Of a stretch of DNA of 63,010 nt, positions 24,537-33,335 are shown in pieces. Made by a program: the position numbers and the translations under genes. Below the pieces are notes generated by a model. The model made no database searches and had not been told where the DNA came from. It worked only from the letters and a program-made list of their open reading frames with translations. This DNA comes from Knoellia sp. Soil729 (GTDB lineage Bacteria; Actinomycetota; Actinomycetes; Actinomycetales; Dermatophilaceae): contig NZ_LMSA01000002.1 of the NCBI RefSeq assembly GCF_001427985.1, positions 1,045,546-1,108,555 of the forward strand, written 5' to 3'. Numbering within the stretch: position 1 is the first letter of the stretch; each line of letters begins with the position of its first letter.

Positions 24537-25435
24537 GCGGTGGCCTCCAGGGCGAGAAGGGTTGCCCCCAGGGCTGCCGCTCGGTCGCCGAGCGCTGCCT
24601 GGGTGACGGTGACTCGCTCGTGGCCGATGGCGTGGACGAGTCCGTCCCGCAACGGGTCGAGCAACGTGGTGCCGGCCAAGGCGAGCCCACCGCCGATGAG
24701 GAGGAGTCGGGTGCCGGCTGCGGCGCAGACCGGGGCGATGACCTGGACGAGGTGGTCGATCGCGCCCTGCCAGATGCGGATGGCCTCGGGGTCGCCGTCC
24801 TCGACGGCACGGCACAGCGTCTCGGCGTCACCCTCGCGGCCGAGGTGGCGCCAGGCCCGGCCCAGAGCAGCCGCGCTCGCCACTGCTTCCAGGCACCCGT
24901 GACGGCCACAGCCGCACACGGGGCCGTCGCGCTCGACGATGACGTGGCCCACCTCGCCCGTCCACTCCGAACCGGCAACGACCCGGCCGCCGGCCAGGAG
25001 CGCGCTGGCGATGCCGGTGCCCAGGGCGACGAAGAGGGCGTCGGGTGCGCCCTGTGCCGCGCCATGATGGAACTCCGCGAGCAGGCCGGCGCGCACGTCG
25101 TGCCCGGTCGCCACGGGGACGTCGAATCGCTCCTGGAGGCGTTGGCGCAGTGGGAGGTCGCGCCAGCCGAGGTTCGCCGACCACGTCGCCGACCCGGTCG
25201 CCTCGTCGACGAGCCCGGGCACGACAGCGCCCACGGCGGCGAGGACACCGTCGATGCCCTCTGCGCGGGCGGACTCGAGGAGGGCGGCGACCGTGTCCGC
25301 GATGACGTCGACGACACCCGCGCCGGGGCGCGCAGGCGTGGATGCGCTGTGGGACAACAGGACTGAGCCATCGGGATCCGACAACATGGACTTGACGCGT
25401 GTTCCGCCCACGTCGATACCCGCGATCAGCGCCAT
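24533..25435 (-). CDS. ROK family sugar kinase
   Basis: The 300-residue kinase has the phosphate-1 motif AGIDVGGTRVKS, the sugar-binding EVGHVIV segment and the ROK zinc motif VCGCGRHGCLEA. It would phosphorylate an incoming hexose or N-acetylhexosamine at O6, here probably GalNAc or GlcNAc, feeding the deacetylase. ATG 25435 is chosen; a GTG two codons earlier (25441) is possible. First gene of the leftward kinase pair. Confidence 0.88.
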   Translation of the reverse strand: MALIAGIDVGGTRVKSMLSDPDGSVLLSHSASTPARPGAGVVDVIADTVAALLESARAEGIDGVLAAVGAVVPGLVDEATGSATWSANLGWRDLPLRQRLQERFDVPVATGHDVRAGLLAEFHHGAAQGAPDALFVALGTGIASALLAGGRVVAGSEWTGEVGHVIVERDGPVCGCGRHGCLEAVASAAALGRAWRHLGREGDAETLCRAVEDGDPEAIRIWQGAIDHLVQVIAPVCAAAGTRLLLIGGGLALAGTTLLDPLRDGLVHAIGHERVTVTQAALGDRAAALGATLLALEATA

Positions 25436-25652
25436 TGCCACGCGACGATTCTAGGGCGAACCGCTGCACCCCCGTCGCGGCGATCCCGAGGGCTGGGTCA
25501 CACGCCCCAAGCCCTCCGCGATGCAAGGGATTGAGCACGGAGGCACTAGGGTGGTGGCAGCGGTCCGCACCGTTCTGCCTCGGACCTGCTTCTCTTTCTC
25601 ACTGTCGATGCCGATGCGCCGCGACCGAGAGACCTCGACGGGGACAACAGCG

Positions 25653-27272
25653 ATGTTGGTCCACTCGTCGTCACTCGGATTCCGCGCCGGGCAGAACCGA
25701 CTGCATCAGAACTCCCTGGAGTACTCCTTCGTGTCCACTGACACCCGCACCACCCCTGCCCAGAACCAGAGCTCGTCCGACGACACCGCCGGCTTCGGCC
25801 GTCTCGGTGTCCCCGAGTCCCTCGTGCGCGTCCTCGCCGAGCGCGACATCCTCTCGCCCACGCCGATCCAGGCCGCGACCCTCCCCGACAGCCTCGCCGG
25901 CCGCGACGTCCTCGGACGTGGCCGCACCGGTTCCGGCAAGACCTACGCCTTCCTCCTCCCGATGCTGGCGCGCCTGTCCGCCAACGGTGGCGGTCGCCGC
26001 CAGGCCAAGCGCCCCCGTGCGCTGATCCTCGCGCCGACCCGTGAGCTGGCCACCCAGATCGACGAGGCGCTCGCCCCGCTCGCCCAGCCGCTCGGCATCA
26101 CGTCCAAGACCGTCTTCGGTGGTGTCGGCCAGGGTCCCCAGGTCAACGCGATCACCCGCGGCGTCGACGTCGTCGTCGCGTGCCCCGGTCGCCTCGAGGA
26201 CCTCATGAACCAGGGTCACGTCAACCTCGACGCCGTGGAGATCACGATCCTCGACGAGGCCGACCACATGGCCGACCTCGGCTTCCTGCCCGTCGTCAAG
26301 CGCATCCTCGACAAGACGCCGCGCAACGGGCAGCGGATGCTCTTCTCCGCGACCCTCGACGCCGGCGTCAACACGCTCGTCAAGCGCTACCTGACCTCGC
26401 CGGTCACCCATGAGGCCGACTCGGCCCAGTCGCCGATCTCGACGATGAGCCACCACGTCCTCCACGTCACTGCGGACGGGCACCTCCCCGTGCTCGTCGA
26501 CCTCACCGCAGCCCCGGGCCGCAAGGTCGTCTTCACCCGCACGAAGCACCGCGCGAAGAAGATCGCCCGCCAGCTCAACGCCGAGGGCATCCCCGCGGTC
26601 GAGCTGCACGGCAACCTCAGCCAGAACGCCCGCACCCGCACCATGGACGCGTTCCACGCCGGCACGGCGCACACGCTCGTCGCGACCGACATCGCCGCCC
26701 GTGGCATCCACGTCGACGACGTCAGCCTCGTCATCCACGCCGACCCGCCGGTCGAGCACAAGGCCTACCTGCACCGCTCCGGACGCACCGCTCGCGCCGG
26801 CAACTCCGGCACCGTGGTCACTCTGATGACGGATGACCAGGTGCGCGACGTGCGCGACCTCACCCGCAAGGCCGGCATCAAGCCGACCACCACCAAGGTC
26901 AACGCCACCCACCCGCTCCTCACCGAGCTCGCTCCCGGCGAGCGCACCTTCCCGGGCGCGTTCGTCGTCCCCGGTGCCGCCCCCCAGGGCAGTGGCCAGG
27001 GCGGCGGCGGCCAGCGGTCCGGCGGATCGCGTTCCGGCGGCCGCTCCGGTGGCGCACGCACGGGCGGCCCGCGCTCCGGCGCTCCCCGTGGCGCGTCCGG
27101 CTCGACTCGTGGCCAGTCCGGCCAGGGCTCGACCGGTGGACAGCGTTCCTCCGGCGGCCAGCGTTCCTCCGGTGGACAGCGTCCCGCCGGTGGCCAGCGC
27201 AGTGGCGCCCCCCGCCGCTCCGGTGGCGGTGCAGCGGCCTTCTCGTCGCAGTCCCGCGGCTACCGCGGCTGA
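25653..27272 (+). CDS. DEAD-box ATP-dependent RNA helicase
   Basis: The 539-residue helicase has a Q-motif (PTPIQAATLP), motif I GRTGSGKT, Ia PTRELATQ, motif II DEAD (TILDEADHMAD), III SAT, IV-V (VVFTRTKHRAKK, VATDIAARGIH) and VI HRSGRTARAG. The C-terminal 100 residues are a Gly/Arg/Ser/Gln-rich RNA-binding tail with GGQRSSGGQRSS repeats. It unwinds RNA in ribosome assembly or cold adaptation. Start at ATG 25653 is the best guess; the frame is open back to 25521. The 200-bp upstream stretch may hold a long leader, as in cold-induced helicase genes. Confidence 0.9.
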   Translation: MLVHSSSLGFRAGQNRLHQNSLEYSFVSTDTRTTPAQNQSSSDDTAGFGRLGVPESLVRVLAERDILSPTPIQAATLPDSLAGRDVLGRGRTGSGKTYAFLLPMLARLSANGGGRRQAKRPRALILAPTRELATQIDEALAPLAQPLGITSKTVFGGVGQGPQVNAITRGVDVVVACPGRLEDLMNQGHVNLDAVEITILDEADHMADLGFLPVVKRILDKTPRNGQRMLFSATLDAGVNTLVKRYLTSPVTHEADSAQSPISTMSHHVLHVTADGHLPVLVDLTAAPGRKVVFTRTKHRAKKIARQLNAEGIPAVELHGNLSQNARTRTMDAFHAGTAHTLVATDIAARGIHVDDVSLVIHADPPVEHKAYLHRSGRTARAGNSGTVVTLMTDDQVRDVRDLTRKAGIKPTTTKVNATHPLLTELAPGERTFPGAFVVPGAAPQGSGQGGGGQRSGGSRSGGRSGGARTGGPRSGAPRGASGSTRGQSGQGSTGGQRSSGGQRSSGGQRPAGGQRSGAPRRSGGGAAAFSSQSRGYRG

Positions 27273-27293
27273 CCCAGCCCCATCGCACGGTGT

Positions 27294-27324
27294 GCCGGCC
27301 GCTTCCCTGAGCGGCCGGCATACC
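27294..27324 (+). terminator. Rho-independent terminator of the helicase gene
   Basis: GCCGGCCGCT (27294-27303) pairs exactly with AGCGGCCGGC (27310-27319) around a 6-nt loop and is followed by ATACCTTTT. It begins 22 bp after the helicase stop and also contains one copy of CGGCATAC. Confidence 0.85.
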
Positions 27325-27395
27325 TTTTGCCCTGCGCCCGTCCACGGCTGGGAAATGGGTGAGATCGGGATGGGACCGTCTGCCAGCATGGGCGG

Positions 27396-28865
27396 GTGAG
27401 AGTCCCACGGGGTTCGGTGATCACTGCCCTGACCTTGATCGGGGTCCTCGTGCTCGTCGCTGGTCGCTACGGCTTCCACCGCGACGAGCTCTACTTCATC
27501 GAGGCGGGGCACCACCCGGCGTTCGGACAGCCTGACCAGCCGGTCCTCGTCCCGCTCCTGGCCGCTGCGTGGCACACCCTCGTCGGTGGACACCTCTGGG
27601 CGTTCCGCATCCTGCCGGCCCTCGCGGCTGCGCTCACGACCCTCGTCGCGTCCCTCACCTGCCGCGAGCTCGGCGGAAACCGTCGCCACCAGGTCACCGC
27701 TGCCCTCCTCACCGCCCTCACCTCGATCGTGCCCGCCACGGGTCACCTCTTCTCGACGACCACGTTCGACCTCCTCGGCACGGCCACGACGCTCTGGCTC
27801 CTCACTCGAGCAGTTCAGCGCCCGGACCCGGGTCCATGGCTGCTCGTCGGTGTCGCCGCCGGCCTCACGACCCAGGCCAAGGTGCTCGTCCTCACCGTGC
27901 TCGCGTGCTGTGCCATCGGACTCCTCACTGCCGGTCCGCGGCGCCTGCTGCTCGCGCCCGGTCCGTGGCTGGCGGCGGCCATCACGGGAGTCCTCGCCGC
28001 CCCCTTCCTGGTCTGGCAGGCCGCCCACGACTGGCCCATGCGCGACATCGCCGCCAACATCGCGACTGGCGGGTCGACCTCCTCGGCCGACCGCGCGAGC
28101 GTGGTTCCCCTGTCCTTCCTCATGATTGGGCCGCTGGTCTCCGTGGTCTTCGTCGTCGGTGTGGTCCACCTCTGGAGACAGCCGCAGCTCCGCTGGCTGA
28201 CGATCGCGTATGCCGTGTTCCTCGTCTTCGTCGTCGTGTCCGGCGGGAAGGCCTACTACCCAGCCGGCTTCTTCCCCGCTGTCCTTGCAGCTGGCGCCAT
28301 CCCGACGGTGGACTGGCTCGACGCCCGAGGGCGCACCCGCCTCGCCGCAGCCGTCCTCGCCGTGGGCACCATCCCGACCGCTGTCTTCTCGCTCCCGGTT
28401 GCCCCGCCCGGGTCAGCCCTGTTCACCGTGGCGACGGCAGTCAATCCGGACGGCGCAGAGACCGTCGGCTGGCCGGCATACGTCGAGACGGTCCGCGAGG
28501 TGAGTCGAGCGCTCCCCGACCGCGGACGCGCGATCGTGCTGGCGGCCAACTACGGCGAGGCGGGGATGATCACGCTCGCACGCCGCGAGAGTGACGCGGA
28601 CGCGGCACTGCTGCCCCCGGCATACAGCGGACACAACGGTTTTGGTGAGTGGGGCGCGCCGCCTCCCGAGGCGACCACCGCGATCGTCATCGGGACGTGG
28701 CCGGAGACGGAGCTGGGCGCGACCTTCACGAAGTGCACCGCAGTGACTCGGCTCGAGACGCCCGACGGCGTCGACAACGATGAGGACGGCGCGGCCGTGC
28801 AGGTGTGCCGAGGGCTCGTCCGGCCCTGGGGACAGGCGTGGGCAAACCTGCGCCGTCTCGGCTGA
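27396..28865 (+). CDS. GT39/ArnT-like membrane glycosyltransferase (GT-C fold)
   Basis: The 489-residue protein has about eight to ten transmembrane segments and a first extracytoplasmic loop with RYGFHRDELYF, the acidic DE pair that is catalytic in GT-C enzymes (PMT, ArnT, GT39/83). A C-terminal soluble domain starts near 350 (ANYGEAGMITLARRE). It should transfer a sugar from a polyprenyl-phosphate donor outside the membrane to a lipid, wall polymer or protein. GTG start at 27396. A stand-alone gene; acceptor unknown. Confidence 0.85.
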   Translation: MRVPRGSVITALTLIGVLVLVAGRYGFHRDELYFIEAGHHPAFGQPDQPVLVPLLAAAWHTLVGGHLWAFRILPALAAALTTLVASLTCRELGGNRRHQVTAALLTALTSIVPATGHLFSTTTFDLLGTATTLWLLTRAVQRPDPGPWLLVGVAAGLTTQAKVLVLTVLACCAIGLLTAGPRRLLLAPGPWLAAAITGVLAAPFLVWQAAHDWPMRDIAANIATGGSTSSADRASVVPLSFLMIGPLVSVVFVVGVVHLWRQPQLRWLTIAYAVFLVFVVVSGGKAYYPAGFFPAVLAAGAIPTVDWLDARGRTRLAAAVLAVGTIPTAVFSLPVAPPGSALFTVATAVNPDGAETVGWPAYVETVREVSRALPDRGRAIVLAANYGEAGMITLARRESDADAALLPPAYSGHNGFGEWGAPPPEATTAIVIGTWPETELGATFTKCTAVTRLETPDGVDNDEDGAAVQVCRGLVRPWGQAWANLRRLG

Positions 28866-28979
28866 CGGCCGACTCATCACATCTGCAGTGGACACCCAGC
28901 GTCGGCGGGTAGCGTCGGCAGCCGCGGGCCTGCCAGCACGTGCCCGCCACGCCCTCGAGCACCACGCCAGGAGCCTTCC

Positions 28980-29912
28980 ATGGAGTCGACCACCCTCGCC
29001 GTCAGCGCTGCCGACGGGACGTCGCTGCACACCTTCCGGTGGCTGCCGGACGCACCGCCGCGGGCGATCGTGCAGATCGCGCACGGGATGGCCGAGCACG
29101 CGGCCCGCTATGAACGGTTCGCCGAGGCGCTCACCGGGGCTGGCTACGCCGTCTATGCCAATGACCACCGTGGGCACGGGGGCACGGCTTCTGCTGCCGA
29201 CCACGGCTACTTCGCCGACCACGACGGCTTCAACACCGTCGTGACGGACATGAGCACCGTGAGCGAGTTCGCCCAGGCCGAGCACCCTGGCGTGCCGCTC
29301 GTGCTCTTCGGACACAGCATGGGCTCCTTCCTCAGCCGGGCGTATGCCGCGCAGCACGGCGCGCGTCTCGCGGCCCTGGTCCTCAGCGGCACCGGTGGGG
29401 ACCCCGGCCCCCTGGCCGCCGTCGGGAAGAGAGTGGCCGGCGTCCAGGCCCGGCTGCGCGGGCGACGTCACCGGTCCGGCCTGATGGACAAGCTGACGTT
29501 CGGTCAGTTCAACGCCACGTTCAAGCCCAACCGCACCGACTTCGACTGGCTGTCACGCGACGAGTCCGAGGTCGACAAGTACATCGCGGACCCGATGTGC
29601 GGCAACGTGTTCAGCGCCGCCTTCTACGCCGACCTCCTCGGCGGGCTGCAGCAGATCAACGGCCGTGCCGCGTTCGCCGCCGTTCCACGCGACCTGCCGA
29701 TCCTCGTCCTGTCCGGATCGCTGGACCCCGTGGGAGACAGTGCCAAGGGTCCGCGCGAGGTCGCTGGCAAGTACCGCAGCGCTGGGGTGACGGACGTGAC
29801 GACGACGATCTATCCCGAGGCCCGGCACGAGATCCTCAACGAGACCAACCGCGACGAGGTCACGGCGGACATCCTGGCCTGGCTCGAGGAGCGGCTGCCT
29901 ACGCGCGACTGA
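28980..29912 (+). CDS. Alpha/beta-hydrolase, monoacylglycerol lipase-like
   Basis: The 310-residue serine hydrolase has HGMAEHAARYERFAEAL, YANDHRGHGGT, the nucleophile elbow GHSMGS, Asp in LSGSLDPVGD and His in PEARHEIL. This is the Hydrolase_4/monoglyceride lipase arrangement. It probably cleaves monoacylglycerols or similar esters in the cytoplasm or at the membrane. Its 3' end overlaps the convergent dienelactone hydrolase gene by 14 nt. Confidence 0.88.
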   Translation: MESTTLAVSAADGTSLHTFRWLPDAPPRAIVQIAHGMAEHAARYERFAEALTGAGYAVYANDHRGHGGTASAADHGYFADHDGFNTVVTDMSTVSEFAQAEHPGVPLVLFGHSMGSFLSRAYAAQHGARLAALVLSGTGGDPGPLAAVGKRVAGVQARLRGRRHRSGLMDKLTFGQFNATFKPNRTDFDWLSRDESEVDKYIADPMCGNVFSAAFYADLLGGLQQINGRAAFAAVPRDLPILVLSGSLDPVGDSAKGPREVAGKYRSAGVTDVTTTIYPEARHEILNETNRDEVTADILAWLEERLPTRD

Positions 29913-30672
29913 CGCGGAGGGTCCTGGCGAACAGGGCCTCGAGCTCGGTGAACGCACGCTCGGTGGCGGCCTCGTCGAAGACGGCCGTGTCGGACATCGT
30001 GTAGCCGTGGGCGGCACCCTCATAGACCTCGTTGCGCGCCGAGAGACCCGCGTCGGCCAGCGCCTCCCCGAGCCTGGCGACGGCCTCCGGCCCCATGGAG
30101 CGGTCCTGGTCCGCGTGACCGAAGACGAACTCGGCACGCGCGTCCGCGAGGCCCCGATGGGGGCTGTCGTCACCCTCGGTGGCGAGCCCACCTCCGTGGA
30201 AGCCACCCACCGCGGCGACGCCGGCGTCGAGGTTGGCGGCGCGCACCGCGAGACGGGCGCCCATGCAGTAGCCCACGGTGCCCACCGGACCCTCGGCGAC
30301 GCCGGTCAGCGCGCGCAGGGTCTCGAGGTAGACCGGGATGTCTGCTTCGGCGCGGGTGGCCGTGAGCGCCTGCACCCTGGGCATCGCGGCCTCGAAGAAC
30401 TCATCGCGCGCGCCCGGGTCGGTGAGGTCCGTGGTGGGGGCGAGCTCGTCCTTGGTGCCGTCCCGGAAGAAGACGTTGGGCGCCAGGACGACATAGCCCC
30501 AGTCGGCGATCCGCTGCGCCATCTCGGCGATGCGGGGGCGCAGCCCGATGGCATCCATGAACAGCAGCACCCCTGGGTGCTCCTCGGAGGTGTCGCGCTG
30601 CGGGCGGGCGACGAAGGCCTCGGCCACCGCACCCTCGGCCATGGGGATGGGGATCGTCTGCACGCTGGCCAT
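29899..30672 (-). CDS. Dienelactone hydrolase family protein
   Basis: The 257-residue enzyme has the Cys nucleophile in GYCMGAR, Asp in FGHADQDRSM and His in GAAHGYTMSD. That is the Cys-Asp-His triad of dienelactone hydrolase, which opens enol-lactones in chlorocatechol pathways; many homologs act on other esters. ATG 30672 (MASVQTIPIP) is chosen as the domain start. No aromatic ring-cleavage genes are near. Confidence 0.88.
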   Translation of the reverse strand: MASVQTIPIPMAEGAVAEAFVARPQRDTSEEHPGVLLFMDAIGLRPRIAEMAQRIADWGYVVLAPNVFFRDGTKDELAPTTDLTDPGARDEFFEAAMPRVQALTATRAEADIPVYLETLRALTGVAEGPVGTVGYCMGARLAVRAANLDAGVAAVGGFHGGGLATEGDDSPHRGLADARAEFVFGHADQDRSMGPEAVARLGEALADAGLSARNEVYEGAAHGYTMSDTAVFDEAATERAFTELEALFARTLRVSRA

Positions 30673-30782
30673 TCTGCACCTGCGCCTGCGGCTCACGTTT
30701 GGGGAGGTATCTGGAGCCCCTTGTCGCGACTCCTCCGTGATGGCAGGCCAACCGGGCGTTGCCAGGACGAAGGAGGACGACC

Positions 30783-31304
30783 ATGCCCACTGCATCGGAT
30801 CTCATCACGGCAATCGCCCACGGACGGGTGACCCTCGGCCGCGACCGCCTCGAGTTCCTCGCCTCCTTCGACGACCGCGTCTGGGAGGTCGTCGGCGGAG
30901 GACCGCAGGGCCTGAGGGTGCACCAGCGCGGTGATGACGCCTCGCTCAACCCCCAACCCCTCCCTCCCCACGAAGCCGGACGCCAGCTGATGAGCCTGAT
31001 GGCCCGAGGCATCATCATCGTCAGCGGGCGCGACCAGTCCGCCCAGAACGCCTTCTTCGAGGATGTCGAGGACTGGTGTGGGACCAGCTGGCCCCGCCGG
31101 TGGCCGTGGCTCGGTCCGGGACCGGTCCCCGAGCCGGACGCGGAGCATGGCACCGAGCGTGGGCTGCGTGACGACTTCCGGCGGTCAGCCCTGGTCGGCG
31201 GTGCCCTCGCGGCGGCGGAGATCGCAGCGCGCTACCCGAGTGGTGAGCTGCGGGACGTCTTCGAGAAGGCGGCCCAGCGGCTCACCGAGGCCGGCCTTGG
31301 CTGA
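30783..31304 (+). CDS. Conserved hypothetical protein with LNPQPLPP motif
   Basis: The 173-residue protein starts at ATG 30783 after a strong AAGGAGG site. It has a distinctive DDASLNPQPLPPHEAGRQLM segment near 55-70, a central hydrophobic IIIVSG strand, a WCGTSWPRRWPWLGPGP stretch and a helical C-terminus with repeated Ala. The LNPQPLPP motif recurs in uncharacterised proteins of many bacteria. No function can be given. It is divergent from the dienelactone hydrolase and ends 4 bp from the converging ABC permease. Confidence 0.8.
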   Translation: MPTASDLITAIAHGRVTLGRDRLEFLASFDDRVWEVVGGGPQGLRVHQRGDDASLNPQPLPPHEAGRQLMSLMARGIIIVSGRDQSAQNAFFEDVEDWCGTSWPRRWPWLGPGPVPEPDAEHGTERGLRDDFRRSALVGGALAAAEIAARYPSGELRDVFEKAAQRLTEAGLG

Positions 31305-31308
31305 GCAC

Positions 31309-32187
31309 TCAGCCGACGATGCGCGACTCGCGGTCGTAGTTCTTGCCCAGGAACTGCGGCACGAGCGCCCACCGGAAGGCGAAGACCATCACGACGAGCG
31401 TTGCGACGTAGGGCAGCATCGACACGAACTGGTGCGGGACGCCGATGCCGCTGACCTGGGCCCGCTGGGCGAGGACCTCCATGGCGGCGAAGAACGCGGA
31501 TCCGGCGAGGATGAACTGGGGCCGCCAGCCGCCGAAGAACGCCAGCGCGATGGCCAGCCAGCCACGGCCGGCCACGATGCCGTCGGCATAGACGCCCGAG
31601 AAGACCATCGGCAGGTAGGCACCACCCACGGCCATGAGCGCAGCACCGACGGTGCCTGCCCACAGCCGCGTACGAGTGACGTTGATGCCCAGTGAGTCGG
31701 CAGCCTTGGGGTTCTCACCGACGGAGCGCAGGCGCATGCCGGCGTCCGTGCGGTAGAGCCACCACCAGAGGAACAGCGACAGTGCGACCGCAACGAACAC
31801 CAGCGCGTCCTGGCCGAAGACGAGGTCGGGCAGCGGTGCGATGCGGGGAGGCTCGTCGTTGCCGATGACGACCCGGTAGAGCAGGGACGCGGTGCCGCCG
31901 GCGAGGAAGAACAGCGCGAGCCCCACGACGAACTGGTCGAGCCGCAGTGAGGTCGTCGCCCACGACAGGATGAAGCCCACGAGCGCTCCGGCAAGTGCTG
32001 CGGCGACGAGGCCGACGACGTTGCCTCCCGCCTTGAGCGACACGACGTAGCCCACGGCGGCACCGAGGAGCATGAGCCCCTCCTGCGCGACGTTGAAGAT
32101 GCCCGCCCGGCCGCTGAGCATCGTGCCCTGGGCGACGAAGAGGAACGGCACCATCGCGGTGATGGTCAGGGTGAGGAACTCGCTCAT
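31309..32187 (-). CDS. ABC transporter permease, BMP/nucleoside type (second subunit)
   Basis: The 292-residue permease of the branched-chain/BPD_transp_2 family has about eight to nine membrane segments and a conserved SVGENPKAADSLGINVTRTR loop that contacts the ATPase. It matches the YufQ/NupC-type subunit of BMP-dependent nucleoside importers. ATG 32187 overlaps the preceding permease stop (ATGA). Last gene of the four-gene operon. Confidence 0.9.
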   Translation of the reverse strand: MSEFLTLTITAMVPFLFVAQGTMLSGRAGIFNVAQEGLMLLGAAVGYVVSLKAGGNVVGLVAAALAGALVGFILSWATTSLRLDQFVVGLALFFLAGGTASLLYRVVIGNDEPPRIAPLPDLVFGQDALVFVAVALSLFLWWWLYRTDAGMRLRSVGENPKAADSLGINVTRTRLWAGTVGAALMAVGGAYLPMVFSGVYADGIVAGRGWLAIALAFFGGWRPQFILAGSAFFAAMEVLAQRAQVSGIGVPHQFVSMLPYVATLVVMVFAFRWALVPQFLGKNYDRESRIVG

Positions 32188-33335
32188 GCTGGCGCTCCCG
32201 GCGTGGCAGTGGCACTGGCTCGTCGCGCGGAGCGGCCGGCTCGAGCGCGTTGCAACCTCTCGGTCGCGACGTCGGACATGAGCAGGAACAGCAGGATGAG
32301 GCCCTCGAGGATGAGGACGATCTCGACCGGCGCTCCCGAGACCCGCTGCATCGACCCCGCCCCGACCTCGAGCACGGCGATGCCGAAGGCCACGAACGGC
32401 ACCGCGGTGAGGGAGCCACGGGCGATGAGCCCGATGATGATGCCGAGCAGCAGGAAGTTGGACTGGATGCCCTCGAGGGTGCGCTGGTGGACGCCGGATA
32501 CCTCGATCGCGCCGGCCAGCCCGGCGAGGCCACCGGCGACGATCATCGACGTCACGGCGACGCGGCCGGTCCGGATGCCGTGCAGCTGGGAGGCGCGCTC
32601 GTTGAGGCCGACCGCCCGCAGCTCGAAGCCCGCGACGCTGCGCTTGGCCATCACCGCTGCGACGACGGACACGAGCAGGACCAGCAGGACACCCGTGTGC
32701 ATGGGCGGACGACCGATGCCGGGCAGGACGGCGCCGTCTCCGATGGGCAGCGTCACGGCCCCTCCGGCACCGGGGTCGGACCACACCACGGAGGCGACGT
32801 AGTCGAGCACCTCGAACGAGACGAAGTTGAGCAGCACCGTGGACAGGATCTCGTTGACGTGGAAGGACTCCATGAGCCAGGCGGAGATTCCGGCCCACAC
32901 CGCACCGGCGAGCGTGCCGACCACGATGACGAGCGGCAGCAGGACCACCATCGGGAGGTCCGACATCGTGATACCGACCGCGGCCGCGCCCACCGAGCCG
33001 AGGATCATCTGGCCCTCGCCACCGATGTTGAACCGGCCGGCCCCGAGGGGGATCGCGAACGCCAGTGAGAGCAGGGTCAGGGGCGCCCACTTGTGCACGG
33101 TCTGGACCATCCCGGTCTCGTTGCGGAACGAGTTGGTGAGGACCGCCCGGAACGCCTTGGCCGGGTCGTGTCCCAGCACAGCGATGAGGACGCCCACGAC
33201 CACGAACGCAGCCAGCACGGCAATGACATAGGGAATCGCGGCATACGCCATGCTCTTGGCCCGCTGGGCGAGCGGCGGAGCGACGGCGACATCGTCCACC
33301 GTGCCCGTGGGGGCTTCCTGGAGGTCGGAGCTCAC
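32184..33335 (-). CDS. ABC transporter permease, BMP/nucleoside type (first subunit)
   Basis: The 383-residue permease has an extended cytoplasmic N-terminus, about eight to ten TM segments, and the ATPase-contact loop AVGLNERASQLHGIRTGR. It matches the YufP-type subunit. GTG 33335 overlaps the ATPase stop (GTGA). It has an Arg/Ala-rich C-terminal tail. Confidence 0.9.
   Translation of the reverse strand: MSSDLQEAPTGTVDDVAVAPPLAQRAKSMAYAAIPYVIAVLAAFVVVGVLIAVLGHDPAKAFRAVLTNSFRNETGMVQTVHKWAPLTLLSLAFAIPLGAGRFNIGGEGQMILGSVGAAAVGITMSDLPMVVLLPLVIVVGTLAGAVWAGISAWLMESFHVNEILSTVLLNFVSFEVLDYVASVVWSDPGAGGAVTLPIGDGAVLPGIGRPPMHTGVLLVLLVSVVAAVMAKRSVAGFELRAVGLNERASQLHGIRTGRVAVTSMIVAGGLAGLAGAIEVSGVHQRTLEGIQSNFLLLGIIIGLIARGSLTAVPFVAFGIAVLEVGAGSMQRVSGAPVEIVLILEGLILLFLLMSDVATERLQRARAGRSARRASATATPGAPA

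Noticed and set aside
25671-28169. An 832-residue frame on the minus strand opposite the helicase and GT39 genes
   Set aside because: It is antisense to two clear genes, is Gly/Ala/Arg/Glu biased as expected for a shadow frame in GC-rich DNA, and has no domain motifs.
29899-30672. Dienelactone hydrolase as evidence for a chloroaromatic pathway
   Set aside because: There is no ring-cleavage dioxygenase, cycloisomerase or maleylacetate reductase in the window.
31309-33090. A 593-residue version of the second BMP permease
   Set aside because: The extra N-terminal 300 residues are an out-of-frame reading of the first permease gene; the real start is ATG 32187.
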